Shown here piece by piece: positions 11,967-21,491 of a stretch of 64,000 bases of DNA. Position 1 is the first letter of the stretch, and every line of letters starts with the position of its first letter. The stretch covers positions 18,433 to 82,432 of the forward strand of contig JANQKQ010000050.1 of NCBI GenBank assembly GCA_028281105.1. The letters are read 5' to 3'. The position numbers and the translations under genes were made by a program. The notes under the pieces were generated by a model. The model was not told where the DNA came from. It worked only from the letters and a program-made list of their open reading frames with translations, and ran no database searches. Source of the DNA: Rhizobiaceae bacterium. Its GTDB lineage: Bacteria; Pseudomonadota; Alphaproteobacteria; Rhizobiales; Rhizobiaceae.

Positions 11967-14798
11967 ATGGACGACAGTGAGCTGCGGCTCGACGAACTGA
12001 TCGATTCGGCCGATTTGCGCCAGCGCCTTAGCGCGCTTGCCGCCCCGCGCGACGGCGACGGATCGTCCATGGCGGTTCGCTCCGAGGTCCTCAAGACGCT
12101 GAAACAGGTGAGCAGCGAAGGCCGCGCCCGCGCCGAGCGAATGCTGTTCGACGATGGTTCGGGAACGCTATGCGCCACCCGCCTGTCGCGCCTGCAGGAC
12201 GAGCTTATCCGGGTGATCTACGATTTCGCGGTGACCCATGTCTACCGCTCCACCAACCCGTCGGCGGCCGAGCAGATCGCCATTGTCGCGGTCGGCGGCT
12301 ACGGCCGCGGCACGCTGGCGCCCGGTTCCGACATCGACCTGCTGTTCGTGCTCCCCTACAAACAGACTGCCTGGGGCGAGGCGGTGGTCGAGTACATCCT
12401 CTACATGCTCTGGGACATGGGCTTCAAAATCGGCCACGCCACCCGCACCATCGACGACTGCATCCGGTTGTCCAAGTCGGACATGACGATCCGCACCTCG
12501 GTGCTGGAAGCGCGCTTTCTGTGGGGCCGGCGCGAACTGTTCGACGACCTGATCGCCCGCTTCGACAAGAAGATCGTCAAATCCACCGCCAAGGCGTTCA
12601 TCGCCGCCAAGCTGGAAGAGCGCGACCAGCGCCATTCCAAGACCGGCCAGTCGCGCTACCTGGTCGAGCCCAACGTCAAGGACGGCAAGGGGGGCTTGCG
12701 CGATCTGCACACCTTGTTCTGGATCGCAAAGTACTTCTATCGAGTCTCCGAACCCGCCCAGCTGGTCGAGGCGGGCCTGTTCAACGCGCGCGAATTCGAC
12801 CGGTTTGCCCGCGCGGAGGACTTTCTGTGGACCGTGCGCTGCCACATGCATTTCCTGACCGGCAAGGCCGAGGAGCGCCTGTCCTTCGACATCCAGCGCG
12901 AAATGGCCGAACGGCTGAAATATGTCAGCCACGGCGGCCTCCAGGACGTCGAACGCTTCATGAAGCACTATTTCCTGGTGGCCAAAGAGGTCGGCGATCT
13001 GACCCTGATCGTGTGCTCGCAGCTTGAGGAGCAGCAGGCCAAGGCGGTCTACGGCATCAACGGGCTCATCGGCACCATCACGCGGCGTCGCCGCAAGATC
13101 AAAGGCGCCGCCGATTTCATCAACGACAACGGCCGCATCAACGTGGCCGACGACGAAGTCTTCGCCGCCGACCCGGTCAACCTTATCCGCATGTTCGCCA
13201 TCGCGGACGAACACAATCTGGATTTCCATCCCGACGCCATCCAGCTGGCGCGGCGCTCGCTCGGCCTGATCGACCGCTCGGTCCGCCGCGATCCCCAGGC
13301 CAACCGGCTGTTCCTGGATATTCTTTCGAGCCGGAACGGACCCGAAATCGTTCTGCGCAAGATGAACGAGACCGGGGTTTTGGGCAAGTTCATCCCGGCC
13401 TTCCGCCGGGTCGTCGCCATGATGCAGTTCAACATGTATCACCACTTCACCGTCGACGAGCATCTGCTGCGCTCGGTCGGCGAACTGGCGCGGCTGGAGG
13501 CCGGCGAGCTTTCCGAGCAGCATCCCCTGTCCTGGAACCTGTTTCCGGAGATCGAGGACCGGCTGATCCTGTATGTGACCATGCTATTGCACGACATCGC
13601 CAAGGGCCGCCGCGAGGACCATTCCATCGTCGGCGCGCGCATCGCGCGGCAATTGTGCCCGCGCTTCGGACTGAACGAGGAGCAGACCGAGCTCGTGTCC
13701 TGGCTGGTGCTGGAACATCTGACCATGTCCAACATCGCCCAGTCACGCGACTTGAACGACCGGCGCACCATCGCCGATTTCGCCAACATCGTCCAAACCG
13801 TCGACCGCATGCGTTATCTGCTCATCTTGACCGTGTGCGACATCCGCGCTGTCGGGCCGGGCGTGTGGAACGGCTGGAAGGGCCAGTTGCTGCGCACGCT
13901 GTATTACGAGACCGAGCCGTTGCTCACCGGCGGTTTTTCCAAACTCGACCGCGCCCAGTCGGTCGTCCGCGCCAAGGAGGAGCTGGCCGCTTCCCTGGTC
14001 GGCTGGGAGGCCCACGAGATCGAGCGCGTGCTCGCGCTGCCCTATTCGGCCTATTTCCTGTCGACCGAACCCTACTCCCAGGCGCGGCACATGTGCCTGA
14101 TCCGCGACGCCGACGCCGCCGGCGAGCGGGTGGCGACCACCGTGCATACCGCCAAGTTCGAGGCGATTACCGAGATCACGATTCTTACCCCGGACCATTC
14201 CCGTCTGCTGTCGCTGATCGCCGGCGCATGTGCATCGGCCGGCGCGGACATCGTCGGCGCGCGCATCCACACCACCTCGGACGGCCGCGCGCTGGATACG
14301 ATTTTCGTGCGCCGCGAACTGGAAGACGACGTCGAGGAACTGCGGCGCGGCGAAGCCATCGGTCAATCGATCGCCGGGTTGCTTTCTTCCGATGCGCCCG
14401 CATCCTCGCCGGCTCGCCAGCTCCACCGCATCCGCCGCGACGCCAAGGCGTTTCGCGTCGCCGCCAAGGTCACCATAGACAACGATCTGTCCGACAAGTT
14501 CTCGGTCATAGAGATCGAGGGCATGGACCGGCCGGGCCTGTTGTGCGCGCTCACTGACGCATTGGCGGATCTGGGCCTCGATATCGGCTCCGCACACATC
14601 GCCACCTTCGGCGAGAAGGCCAACGACAGCTTCTACGTCACTGAAGTGGCCGGCGGTAAGATCGAAACCAAGCGCCGGCGCGACAAGATACGTGCAACGC
14701 TGTTGCGGGTCCTGGACCCCGACGGCACCAAGCAGGACGGGCGCAAGACCGCCGCCGAGACCGCCCTTTCCGGCAAATCCCAGCGCGAACCGGCGTGA
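11967..14798 (+). CDS. glnD: Bifunctional [protein-PII] uridylyltransferase/uridylyl-removing enzyme
   Basis: Primary nitrogen sensor: it uridylylates PII proteins under nitrogen limitation and removes UMP when glutamine is high. 943 residues, full length. The nucleotidyltransferase motif GGYGRGTLAPGSDIDLLFV is near residue 108, the HD-domain motif LLHDIAKGRREDHS near 539, and two ACT domains begin near 735 (TEITILTPDHSRLLSLIAG) and 846 (VIEIEGMDRPGLLCALTDAL), where glutamine is sensed. murJ starts 11 bases after the stop, the conserved glnD-murJ pair of rhizobia. Confidence 0.97.
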   Translation: MDDSELRLDELIDSADLRQRLSALAAPRDGDGSSMAVRSEVLKTLKQVSSEGRARAERMLFDDGSGTLCATRLSRLQDELIRVIYDFAVTHVYRSTNPSAAEQIAIVAVGGYGRGTLAPGSDIDLLFVLPYKQTAWGEAVVEYILYMLWDMGFKIGHATRTIDDCIRLSKSDMTIRTSVLEARFLWGRRELFDDLIARFDKKIVKSTAKAFIAAKLEERDQRHSKTGQSRYLVEPNVKDGKGGLRDLHTLFWIAKYFYRVSEPAQLVEAGLFNAREFDRFARAEDFLWTVRCHMHFLTGKAEERLSFDIQREMAERLKYVSHGGLQDVERFMKHYFLVAKEVGDLTLIVCSQLEEQQAKAVYGINGLIGTITRRRRKIKGAADFINDNGRINVADDEVFAADPVNLIRMFAIADEHNLDFHPDAIQLARRSLGLIDRSVRRDPQANRLFLDILSSRNGPEIVLRKMNETGVLGKFIPAFRRVVAMMQFNMYHHFTVDEHLLRSVGELARLEAGELSEQHPLSWNLFPEIEDRLILYVTMLLHDIAKGRREDHSIVGARIARQLCPRFGLNEEQTELVSWLVLEHLTMSNIAQSRDLNDRRTIADFANIVQTVDRMRYLLILTVCDIRAVGPGVWNGWKGQLLRTLYYETEPLLTGGFSKLDRAQSVVRAKEELAASLVGWEAHEIERVLALPYSAYFLSTEPYSQARHMCLIRDADAAGERVATTVHTAKFEAITEITILTPDHSRLLSLIAGACASAGADIVGARIHTTSDGRALDTIFVRRELEDDVEELRRGEAIGQSIAGLLSSDAPASSPARQLHRIRRDAKAFRVAAKVTIDNDLSDKFSVIEIEGMDRPGLLCALTDALADLGLDIGSAHIATFGEKANDSFYVTEVAGGKIETKRRRDKIRATLLRVLDPDGTKQDGRKTAAETALSGKSQREPA

Positions 14799-14809
14799 AG
14801 CGCTCATAG

Positions 14810-16387
14810 ATGAGCCTGATCGCCAAATTCTCAACGGTCGGCGGCGCGACGATGGCGAGCCGCGTGCTCGGCTTCGTGCGCGAAATGCTGATCGCCGCCG
14901 TCCTGGGCGCGGGCCCGGTGGCGGATGCGTTCTACGCAGCCTTCCGCTTCCCCAACCTGTTCCGGCGCCTGTTTGCCGAAGGCGCGTTCAATTCGGCCTT
15001 CGTGCCGATGTTCGCCGAGGAGCTGGAGACCGGTGGCCGCCGCGCCGCGCGCGAGTTCGCCCAGTCCATCCTGTCGGTATTGCTGCTGGTGCTGCTGGTG
15101 CTCACCGCGCTGGCCGAGCTGGCCATGCCATTCCTGGTGGGCACGGTCATCGCACCGTCGTTCGCCGACAATGCCACCAAGTTCGACCTGACGGTGGAAC
15201 TGACCCGCATCATGTTCCCCTATCTCATCTGCATGTCGCTGGTGGCGATGCTGTCGGGAGTGCTGAACGCCTTCCGCCGATATTTCCTGGCCGCGTTCGC
15301 GCCGGTGATGCTCAATGTGGTGTTGATCGGCGTGCTGGTGGCGGCGCTCACCAGCGGGGCCGATCCGTTCGCCATCGGCCGGCTGCTCGCCTGGGGCGTG
15401 TTCGCCGCCGGCGCCGCGCAGCTGGGGCTGCTGGTCTATGGTATCCGCCGGCACGGCTTCGCCATCTCGCTGCGCTGGCCCAAGATGACGCCGAAAGTGC
15501 GCAAGCTTCTGGTTCTCGCCGCGCCGGTGGCGGTCACCGGCGGGCTCACCCAGATCAACCTGCTGATCGGCCAGATCATCGCCTCGGCCCAGGACGGTGC
15601 CATCGCCATCCTCAACTACGCCGACCGCATCTACCAGCTTCCCTTAGGCGTGGTCGGCATCGGCATCGGCGTCGTCCTGTTGCCGGAACTGACCCGCGCG
15701 CTTGCGGCGCACAAGGAAGGCGGCGATCCTGCCGAGGCTGCCGCCTTGCAGAACCGGGCATTGGAATTCGCCCTGGCGCTCACCCTGCCGGCCGCCGTCG
15801 GCCTGTTCATGATGCCCGCCCTTATCATCAACGTGCTTTACGAGCGTGGCGCGTTCGATTCGCAGACCACCGCCATGACCGCCGCCGCGCTCGCCGCCTT
15901 CGCCGTCGGCCTGCCGTCCTTCGTGCTGCAGAAGGTGTTTCAGCCGGGCTACTTCGCCCGTTTCGACATGCGCACGCCGATGTGGTTCGCGGCGATTTCC
16001 GTCGCGGTCAACGTAGGGGTCAGCCTGACCCTGTTCCCGATATACGGCCATGTGGGCATCGCCATCGCCACCAGCGTGGCCGGCTGGGTCAACGCTGTGG
16101 CGCTGTTCATCGGGCTGAAGCTTAAGGGCGACTGGCCGCTCGGGTTTGCCACCGTCAGGCGGATAGCGCTGATGGGCCTGGCCTGCATTGCCATGGCCGG
16201 CGCCATCTATGCCGGGCTCGCCTGGTCTCAATCCTGGCTGCTCGATCAGGCGTTCATGGCGCGGCTCGCCTGGGTGGCCGGCCTCATCGCAGTCGCGATG
16301 GTCGTCTATTTCGCGGTCGCGCTGGCCTGCGGTGCGCTCGACCGCGCCGAACTGGCCGCCGCGATTTCCCGCCGCCGCAACGCCTGA
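14810..16387 (+). CDS. murJ: Lipid II flippase MurJ (MviN)
   Basis: Polytopic inner-membrane protein of the MOP superfamily that flips lipid II for peptidoglycan synthesis. 525 residues with about 14 hydrophobic segments. The N-terminus SRVLGFVREMLIAAVLGAGP and FRFPNLFRRLFAEGAFNSAF are family signatures, including the conserved Arg residues lining the cavity. It is essential in most Gram-negatives and is probably co-transcribed with glnD. Confidence 0.97.
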   Translation: MSLIAKFSTVGGATMASRVLGFVREMLIAAVLGAGPVADAFYAAFRFPNLFRRLFAEGAFNSAFVPMFAEELETGGRRAAREFAQSILSVLLLVLLVLTALAELAMPFLVGTVIAPSFADNATKFDLTVELTRIMFPYLICMSLVAMLSGVLNAFRRYFLAAFAPVMLNVVLIGVLVAALTSGADPFAIGRLLAWGVFAAGAAQLGLLVYGIRRHGFAISLRWPKMTPKVRKLLVLAAPVAVTGGLTQINLLIGQIIASAQDGAIAILNYADRIYQLPLGVVGIGIGVVLLPELTRALAAHKEGGDPAEAAALQNRALEFALALTLPAAVGLFMMPALIINVLYERGAFDSQTTAMTAAALAAFAVGLPSFVLQKVFQPGYFARFDMRTPMWFAAISVAVNVGVSLTLFPIYGHVGIAIATSVAGWVNAVALFIGLKLKGDWPLGFATVRRIALMGLACIAMAGAIYAGLAWSQSWLLDQAFMARLAWVAGLIAVAMVVYFAVALACGALDRAELAAAISRRRNA

Positions 16388-16468
16388 GCCGGCTGCACCC
16401 TTGCAAGGCGGCACCGGCTCGGCCATAACCGCGCGCGAAATCCTCTCGCCTATCTTTCGGGACCCTCC

Positions 16469-17506
16469 ATGAGCAAGTTCGTCGACCGGGTGTTCTCCGG
16501 CGTCCAGCCCACCGGGAATCTGCACCTGGGCAACTATCTGGGCGCGATCAAGAAATTCGTCGCCATGCAGGCGTCCCACCAATGCGTCTATTGCGTGGTC
16601 GATATGCATGCGCTGACCGCCTGGCAGGACCCGACCGAACTCGCCGCCAACACCCGCGAAGTCACCGCCGCCTTCATCGCCGCCGGCATCGATCCCAAGG
16701 CCCATATCGTGTTCAACCAAAGCCAGGTCGCCGAGCACGCGGAACTGGCCTGGATTTTCAACTGTGTCGCACGCATGGGCTGGATGAACCGGATGACCCA
16801 GTTCAAGGAAAAGGCCGGCAAGGACCGCGAGAACGCCTCGGTCGGCCTGTTCGCCTATCCAACGCTGATGGCCGCCGACATTCTTCTCTACAAGGCGACC
16901 CACGTGCCCGTCGGCGACGACCAGAAGCAGCATCTGGAACTGACCCGCGACATCGCCGCCAAGTTCAACAACGATTTCGGCGAACAGCTTGAACGGCTGG
17001 GCCATGGCGAGCAGTTCTTCCCGATGACCGAGCCGCTGATCGAAGGCCCGGCGACCCGCATCATGAGCCTGCGCGACGGTTCGAAGAAGATGTCGAAATC
17101 CGATGCGTCGGACCTGTCGCGCATCAACCTGACCGACGATGCCGACGCCATCGCCAAGAAGATTCGCAAGGCCAAGACGGATCCTGCGCCGTTGCCGGAC
17201 AATGTCGATGATCTGGCCGCGCGTCCGGAGGCCGACAATCTGGTCGGCATCTACGCCGCGCTTGCCGAAACCGCCAAGGAGCAGGTGATCGGCGAATATG
17301 GCGGCAGGGAATTCTCCGCCTTCAAGCCGGCGCTGGCCGACCTGGCGGTGGACAAGCTGTCCCCGGTCAACGCCGAGATGCGCCGGCTCACCGACGATCC
17401 CGCCACGGTCGATGCGACCCTCAGGGAAGGCGCCGCGCGCGCGCGCGAAATCGCCGCTGCGACCATGGCCGAGGTGCGTGATATCGTCGGCTTCATCCGT
17501 GGTTAA
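16469..17506 (+). CDS. trpS: Tryptophanyl-tRNA synthetase
   Basis: Class I aminoacyl-tRNA synthetase charging tRNA-Trp. 345 residues with the HIGH-type motif HLGNYLGAI near residue 16 and KKMSKS near 205, plus [18 protein letters not shown] of the active site. It follows murJ after 81 bases. Immediately after its stop lies the first copy of the long palindromic element. Confidence 0.97.
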   Translation: MSKFVDRVFSGVQPTGNLHLGNYLGAIKKFVAMQASHQCVYCVVDMHALTAWQDPTELAANTREVTAAFIAAGIDPKAHIVFNQSQVAEHAELAWIFNCVARMGWMNRMTQFKEKAGKDRENASVGLFAYPTLMAADILLYKATHVPVGDDQKQHLELTRDIAAKFNNDFGEQLERLGHGEQFFPMTEPLIEGPATRIMSLRDGSKKMSKSDASDLSRINLTDDADAIAKKIRKAKTDPAPLPDNVDDLAARPEADNLVGIYAALAETAKEQVIGEYGGREFSAFKPALADLAVDKLSPVNAEMRRLTDDPATVDATLREGAARAREIAAATMAEVRDIVGFIRG

Positions 17507-17524
17507 GTTGTCTTTAGTGGTAGG

Positions 17525-17606
17525 CGGCACCGGCCCCCTCCCCCTCCCAACCACCCTTGCGAGGATACTGCGGTGGGTGGTGGGGAGGGGGAGTGGCCCG
17601 GTGCCG
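17525..17606. repeat. Long palindromic intergenic element, copy 1
   Basis: About 82 bases: arms of about 32 nt reading CGGCACCGG...CCACCC and its near-perfect complement, around a loop containing GAGGATACTGCGGT. The same loop and arm pattern occur at 39893-39980 and 40827-40918. It sits 19 bases after trpS and may serve as its terminator. Confidence 0.85.
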
Positions 17607-17694
17607 ACCAAAGATAGAGACTCCAGCCCACCAATGCCGGCCCCGACCTCACATAGTACTTGTATCAAAGCAGGCCGGGTGGCTTAATAATCTG

Positions 17695-18186
17695 ATGGTA
17701 AGCAAGCGGCTCTCCAAGGAACAAGGACATCAGCGCAAGTTTCTGGCGATCATCGACGACACGCCCGAATGCGATCGCGCGGTGATGTATGCGGCCATGC
17801 GCGCGGCCAAGACCGGCGGCGCGCTGACGCTGACCTATTTCATCGAGCCCGCCGATTTCCAGCACTGGATCGGAGTCGAGGAGATCATGCGCGCCGAAGC
17901 CCGCGACGAAGCCGACGGCCAACTCGCCCGCTTCGCCCAGATGGCGCGCGAAAAGGCCAACCTCGATCCCGAGATCGTCATCCGCGAGGGCAAGACGGCC
18001 GAGGAGATCGTCAAGCTGATCGAAGACGACCAGGACATCGCCATCCTGGTGCTCGCCGCCGGCGAGAGCAGCGAGGGCCCCGGCCCGCTGGTCTCATCGA
18101 TCGCCGGGCGTTCGGCGATCTTTCCGATTCCCGTAGTCGTGGTGCCCTGCTCGATGAGCGACGAGGAAATCGACGCGGTCACCTGA
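17695..18186 (+). CDS. Universal stress protein (UspA family)
   Basis: 163 residues in a single Usp domain: FLAIIDDTPECDRAVMYAAM at the N-terminus, VIREGKTAEEIVKLIEDD in the middle, and the C-terminal LVLAAGESSEGPGPLVSSIAG, which resembles the G-x2-G-x9-G(S/T) ATP-binding loop. The ATG at 17695 is used because the upstream extension would run through the palindromic repeat. In rhizobia a Usp gene regularly follows trpS. Confidence 0.9.
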   Translation: MVSKRLSKEQGHQRKFLAIIDDTPECDRAVMYAAMRAAKTGGALTLTYFIEPADFQHWIGVEEIMRAEARDEADGQLARFAQMAREKANLDPEIVIREGKTAEEIVKLIEDDQDIAILVLAAGESSEGPGPLVSSIAGRSAIFPIPVVVVPCSMSDEEIDAVT

Positions 18187-18191
18187 ACCGT

Positions 18192-19253
18192 TCAGGCCGC
18201 CTCTTCATCGACGGTCAGCACGATCTTGCCCACATGATCCTTGCGCTCGAAAGCGGCCTGTGCGGCGGCGATGTCCTGCAGCGCAAAGGTCTGCGCCACC
18301 AGCGGGCGAACCCGTCCCTGTTCGATATGCTCGATCAGGCCGGCGAACACGCCGGGGTCGAGGACCGTGCAGCCGAACAGGCTTAAGTCCTTCAGATAAA
18401 GCGTTCGCACATCCAGCTGTACGAACGGCCCGCCGATCGCGCCGGCCACGGCGTAGCGTCCGCCCGGCCGCAAGATGTCGAGCAATGTCGGCCATTGCGG
18501 TCCGGCCACCAGATCGATGACGGCGTCGATGCTACCGGTCCCCAGCATTTGTGCCAGATCATCGTCCCGTCCCACGGTCTCGTCGGCGCCGAGATCCTTG
18601 AGCGCGTCGGCCTTCAAAGGATGGCACGCGGCGATGACATGGGCGCCGCGTGCCTTGGCGAGTTGAACGGCCGCCGAGCCGACCCCGCCCGACGCGCCGG
18701 TAACCAGGATCCGTTCGCCACCACGCACCAGCGCCCGTACAAGCAGGTTTTCCGCCGTCGAGTAGGAACAAGGGAAGGAGGCGAGTTCGAAGCCCTTCAA
18801 AGCGCTGGTTACCGCGTGCGCATGCCGGGCCGCCGCCACGACATACTGCGCGAACCCTCCGTCGCATTCGGAGCCCAGGTACCATGGCCGGTCCAGAGCC
18901 CGTCCCCCCGCCTCGCGCAGGCACGGCTCGATGAGAACCCGCTCGCCGATACGGGCCGCCTCCACGCCGGAACCGACCGCGACGATCTCGCCGCACACAT
19001 CGGCTCCCTGGATGCGCGGCAGCGCCAGCGCCTGGCCGCTCCAACCCGCATCGGCGGCGTCGCGGTCGCCCTTGGAGTACCAGGCGGTGCGCGTGTTGAT
19101 GTCGGTATTGTTGACGCCGGCCGCCGCCACCCGCACCAGGACGTCGCCGCGCCCCGGCCGCGGAACCGGCAGATCGACGCGATATTCCAGAACCTCCGGG
19201 CCGCCATGGCCGGTAAGCAGGATACCGCTCATCTTCTCTGGCAACGCGTTCAT
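18192..19253 (-). CDS. Zinc-type alcohol dehydrogenase family, quinone-oxidoreductase-like
   Basis: 353-residue medium-chain dehydrogenase/reductase. GroES-like N-terminal half (GRGDVLVRVAAAGVNNTDIN, RIQGADVCGEIVAVG) and Rossmann half with RILVTGASGGVGSAAVQLAK near residue 180. It keeps Cys in IEPCLREAG but lacks the clear four-Cys structural zinc lobe, so NADPH-dependent quinone reductase activity is more likely than zinc alcohol dehydrogenase activity. Start ATG at 19253 (alternative 19232). It is divergent from hemN, and the FNR box between them lies about 46 bases upstream of its start, so it may share oxygen control. Its stop is 6 bases from the convergent usp gene. Confidence 0.87.
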   Translation of the reverse strand: MNALPEKMSGILLTGHGGPEVLEYRVDLPVPRPGRGDVLVRVAAAGVNNTDINTRTAWYSKGDRDAADAGWSGQALALPRIQGADVCGEIVAVGSGVEAARIGERVLIEPCLREAGGRALDRPWYLGSECDGGFAQYVVAAARHAHAVTSALKGFELASFPCSYSTAENLLVRALVRGGERILVTGASGGVGSAAVQLAKARGAHVIAACHPLKADALKDLGADETVGRDDDLAQMLGTGSIDAVIDLVAGPQWPTLLDILRPGGRYAVAGAIGGPFVQLDVRTLYLKDLSLFGCTVLDPGVFAGLIEHIEQGRVRPLVAQTFALQDIAAAQAAFERKDHVGKIVLTVDEEAA

Positions 19254-19292
19254 GAGTTCTCCATCGATGTGCTTGCCGGCACGAGCCACCGC

Positions 19293-19306
19293 TTGATCTA
19301 CATCAA
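19293..19306. promoter_or_regulatory. FNR/FnrN/FixK binding site (anaerobox)
   Basis: TTGATCTACATCAA is a perfect TTGAT-N4-ATCAA palindrome. Its centre (19299.5) is 41.5 bases before the hemN ATG and about 46 before the divergent dehydrogenase ATG. In alphaproteobacteria hemN is a classical target of FnrN/FixK, which activate it at low oxygen. Confidence 0.85.
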
Positions 19307-19340
19307 ATTGCTGTGCCGGCGCATATGCCAAGATGCGGGT

Positions 19341-20690
19341 ATGGATCCGGCCCTGATGAAATACGCCACCATGGCCGTGCCGCGCTACACCAGCTATCCC
19401 ACGGTGCCCCATTTCGATTCCGGCGTCGGCGCGAGCGAATACGCCGCATGGCTTGAGGCGCTCGATCCGGCCGAGCCGGTTTCGCTCTACCTGCATGTGC
19501 CGTTCTGCCGCAAGCTGTGCTGGTATTGCGGCTGCAACATGAAGCTGGCGGCGCGCTACGAGCCGGTGGCGGGCTATGTCAAAACCCTGCTCGCCGAGAT
19601 CGATCTTGTCGCGGACCGCCTGCCCGCCGGCGTCAAGCTGTCGCATCTGGCCTGGGGCGGCGGCACGCCCACGGCGCTCGAGCCCGACGATCTGGAGCGG
19701 GTCATGGATGCGGTGCGCTGCCGTTTCGACGTCACCGACGACGCCGAGCTGGCGATCGAAGCCGACCCGCGTACCCTGACCAAGGCGATGATCGCGCGCA
19801 TCGGCGCGCTGGGCTTCACACGCGCCAGCTTCGGCGTTCAGGAGTTCGATGCCAAAGTGCAGGCTGCGATCAACCGTATCCAGCCGCCCGACATGGTCGA
19901 CGAGGCGGTATACGGCCTGCGCGCGGCCGGGATTGCCGGCATCAATTTTGATCTGATCTACGGCCTGCCGCACCAGACCTCGGCAACGCTTACCCGCACG
20001 ATCGACCTTTGCGCCGGCATGACGCCCGACCGGCTTGCCCTGTTCGGCTACGCCCATGTGCCGTGGATGGCGAAGAAACAGCGGCTGATCGACGAAGCCG
20101 CGTTGCCCGGCGTGCGCGAGCGGCTGGCGCAGGCCGAAGCGGCAGCACGCGCGCTCAATCGGGTGGGATATCGCGAAATCGGCCTCGACCATTTCGCCCT
20201 GCCCGACGATCCGTTGGCGCAGGCGGCCCGTGCCGGACGCCTGCACCGCAATTTCCAGGGTTATACCATCGATCGCGCACGCACGCTCATCGGCGTCGGC
20301 GCCACCTCGATCGGGCGCACGCCTGCCGGCTATGTCCAGAACATCGTGGAAACCGGCGCCTGGGCGCGCGCGGTGGAAGCCGGCCGGCTGCCGGTCGCAA
20401 AGGGCCACGCGCTTGCCGGCGAAGACGGCATTCGCGCCCATGTGATCGAACGCCTGATGTGCGATGGAGCGGTCGATCTTGAAGCCGCCGGCAAGCGTTT
20501 TGCCGTCGGGCGCGGCTGGCACGAGCAGGAAGCCGAAGGTCTCGCCGCACTGGTTGCCGACGGACTTGTCCGGTTGAATGGCGCCACGCTGAGCCTGACC
20601 GCGGCAGGCCGGCCGTTCGTGCGGGTGGTGGCCTCGATATTCGACACTTACCTTGCACGCCGCACCGCGCACCACTCGATCGCCGTCTAG
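19341..20690 (+). CDS. hemN: Oxygen-independent coproporphyrinogen III oxidase
   Basis: Radical SAM enzyme that decarboxylates coproporphyrinogen III to protoporphyrinogen IX without oxygen. 449 residues from the ATG at 19341 (MDPALMKYATMAVPRYTSYP, matching rhizobial HemN starts). The cluster motif is CRKLCWYCGC, with the fourth Cys of true HemN; GGGTPTALEP binds SAM, and FGVQEFD and GYAHVPWM are further family motifs. There is no obvious ribosome-binding site. A perfect FNR box upstream predicts microaerobic induction. Confidence 0.96.
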   Translation: MDPALMKYATMAVPRYTSYPTVPHFDSGVGASEYAAWLEALDPAEPVSLYLHVPFCRKLCWYCGCNMKLAARYEPVAGYVKTLLAEIDLVADRLPAGVKLSHLAWGGGTPTALEPDDLERVMDAVRCRFDVTDDAELAIEADPRTLTKAMIARIGALGFTRASFGVQEFDAKVQAAINRIQPPDMVDEAVYGLRAAGIAGINFDLIYGLPHQTSATLTRTIDLCAGMTPDRLALFGYAHVPWMAKKQRLIDEAALPGVRERLAQAEAAARALNRVGYREIGLDHFALPDDPLAQAARAGRLHRNFQGYTIDRARTLIGVGATSIGRTPAGYVQNIVETGAWARAVEAGRLPVAKGHALAGEDGIRAHVIERLMCDGAVDLEAAGKRFAVGRGWHEQEAEGLAALVADGLVRLNGATLSLTAAGRPFVRVVASIFDTYLARRTAHHSIAV

Positions 20691-20771
20691 ACACCGTTTG
20701 CCACCGACCGGCATCGGATTCCAACAGCACTTGTCTTCGGCCTCGCGACCCCCAATATGAACGTCGCGAGG

Positions 20772-20800
20772 CTTGATAAAACGCCGGCCCCGTCCTATCT
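20772..20800 (+). promoter_or_regulatory. Candidate sigma-32 type promoter for nfuA
   Basis: CTTG at 20772-20775, 18 bases, CCTATCT at 20794-20800, followed by TTG. A full match to CTTG-N17/18-CYTATNT, 52 bases before the nfuA ATG. It suggests heat or iron-sulfur-damage induction of nfuA. Confidence 0.45.
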
Positions 20801-20851
20801 TTGGAACAATTCTAAAGTAGATCAGCCCAGCGAGGCTTGCGGAGCAGCGCC

Positions 20852-21427
20852 ATGTTCATCCAGACCGAAGCCACCCCCAATCCCGCGACCCTGAAATTCC
20901 TGCCCGGCCAGATCGTCATGGAGGAAGGGTCCCTCGACTTCCGCTCTCCGCACGACGCTACCGCGTCGCCCCTGGCTTCCCGCCTGTTCGCCATCGACGG
21001 CGTATCCGGCGTGTTCTTCGGCACCGACTTCGTGACCATCACCAAGCAGAGCGACGATGGCGCGGAGAAGGACTGGCAGCATCTCAAGCCGGCGATCCTG
21101 GGCGCCATCATGGAGCATTTCATGTCCGGCGAGCCGGTCATCGCCGATGACGGGGCCGGTTTGGGCGACGATGGCGAGGAGTTCTTCGAGGAAGCCGACA
21201 GCCAGATCGTCGACACCATCAAGGAACTTCTGGATACCCGCGTGCGCCCCGCGGTCGCTCAGGACGGCGGCGATATCACCTTCCGCGGCTTCAAGGACGG
21301 CGTGGTGTATCTGCACATGCGCGGCGCCTGCTCCGGCTGTCCGTCGTCGACCGCGACGCTGAAATACGGCATCCAGAACCTGCTGCGCCACTTCATTCCG
21401 GAAGTGGCCGAGGTGGAAGCAGTCTGA
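20852..21427 (+). CDS. nfuA: NifU-like Fe-S cluster carrier (NfuA type)
   Basis: 191 residues: an N-terminal Nfu_N domain (MFIQTEATPNPATLKFLPG) and a C-terminal NifU domain with the cluster-binding Cys pair in RGACSGCPSS. It carries [4Fe-4S] clusters to target enzymes. Start ATG at 20852 has GGAG at 20841-20844. A sigma-32-like promoter lies just upstream. The following tsaB-rimI-mur run is the usual Hyphomicrobiales order. Confidence 0.95.
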   Translation: MFIQTEATPNPATLKFLPGQIVMEEGSLDFRSPHDATASPLASRLFAIDGVSGVFFGTDFVTITKQSDDGAEKDWQHLKPAILGAIMEHFMSGEPVIADDGAGLGDDGEEFFEEADSQIVDTIKELLDTRVRPAVAQDGGDITFRGFKDGVVYLHMRGACSGCPSSTATLKYGIQNLLRHFIPEVAEVEAV

Positions 21428-21491
21428 CACCCTTCCGGTTGGCGCCAAAGAGCCCTCAGGCCCGCCGCGCTGGCGGCGGCTTGTCATCGCC

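Noticed and set aside
17557..17690. N-terminal extension of the universal stress protein through the palindrome
   Set aside because: The extension is translated repeat sequence, the same Gly/Pro-rich pseudo-peptide seen at the other palindrome copies.
18192..20714. Very long minus-strand frame (about 840 codons) covering the dehydrogenase and all of hemN
   Set aside because: Only the first part (18192-19253) has family content; the rest is antisense to hemN and is an artefact of high GC.
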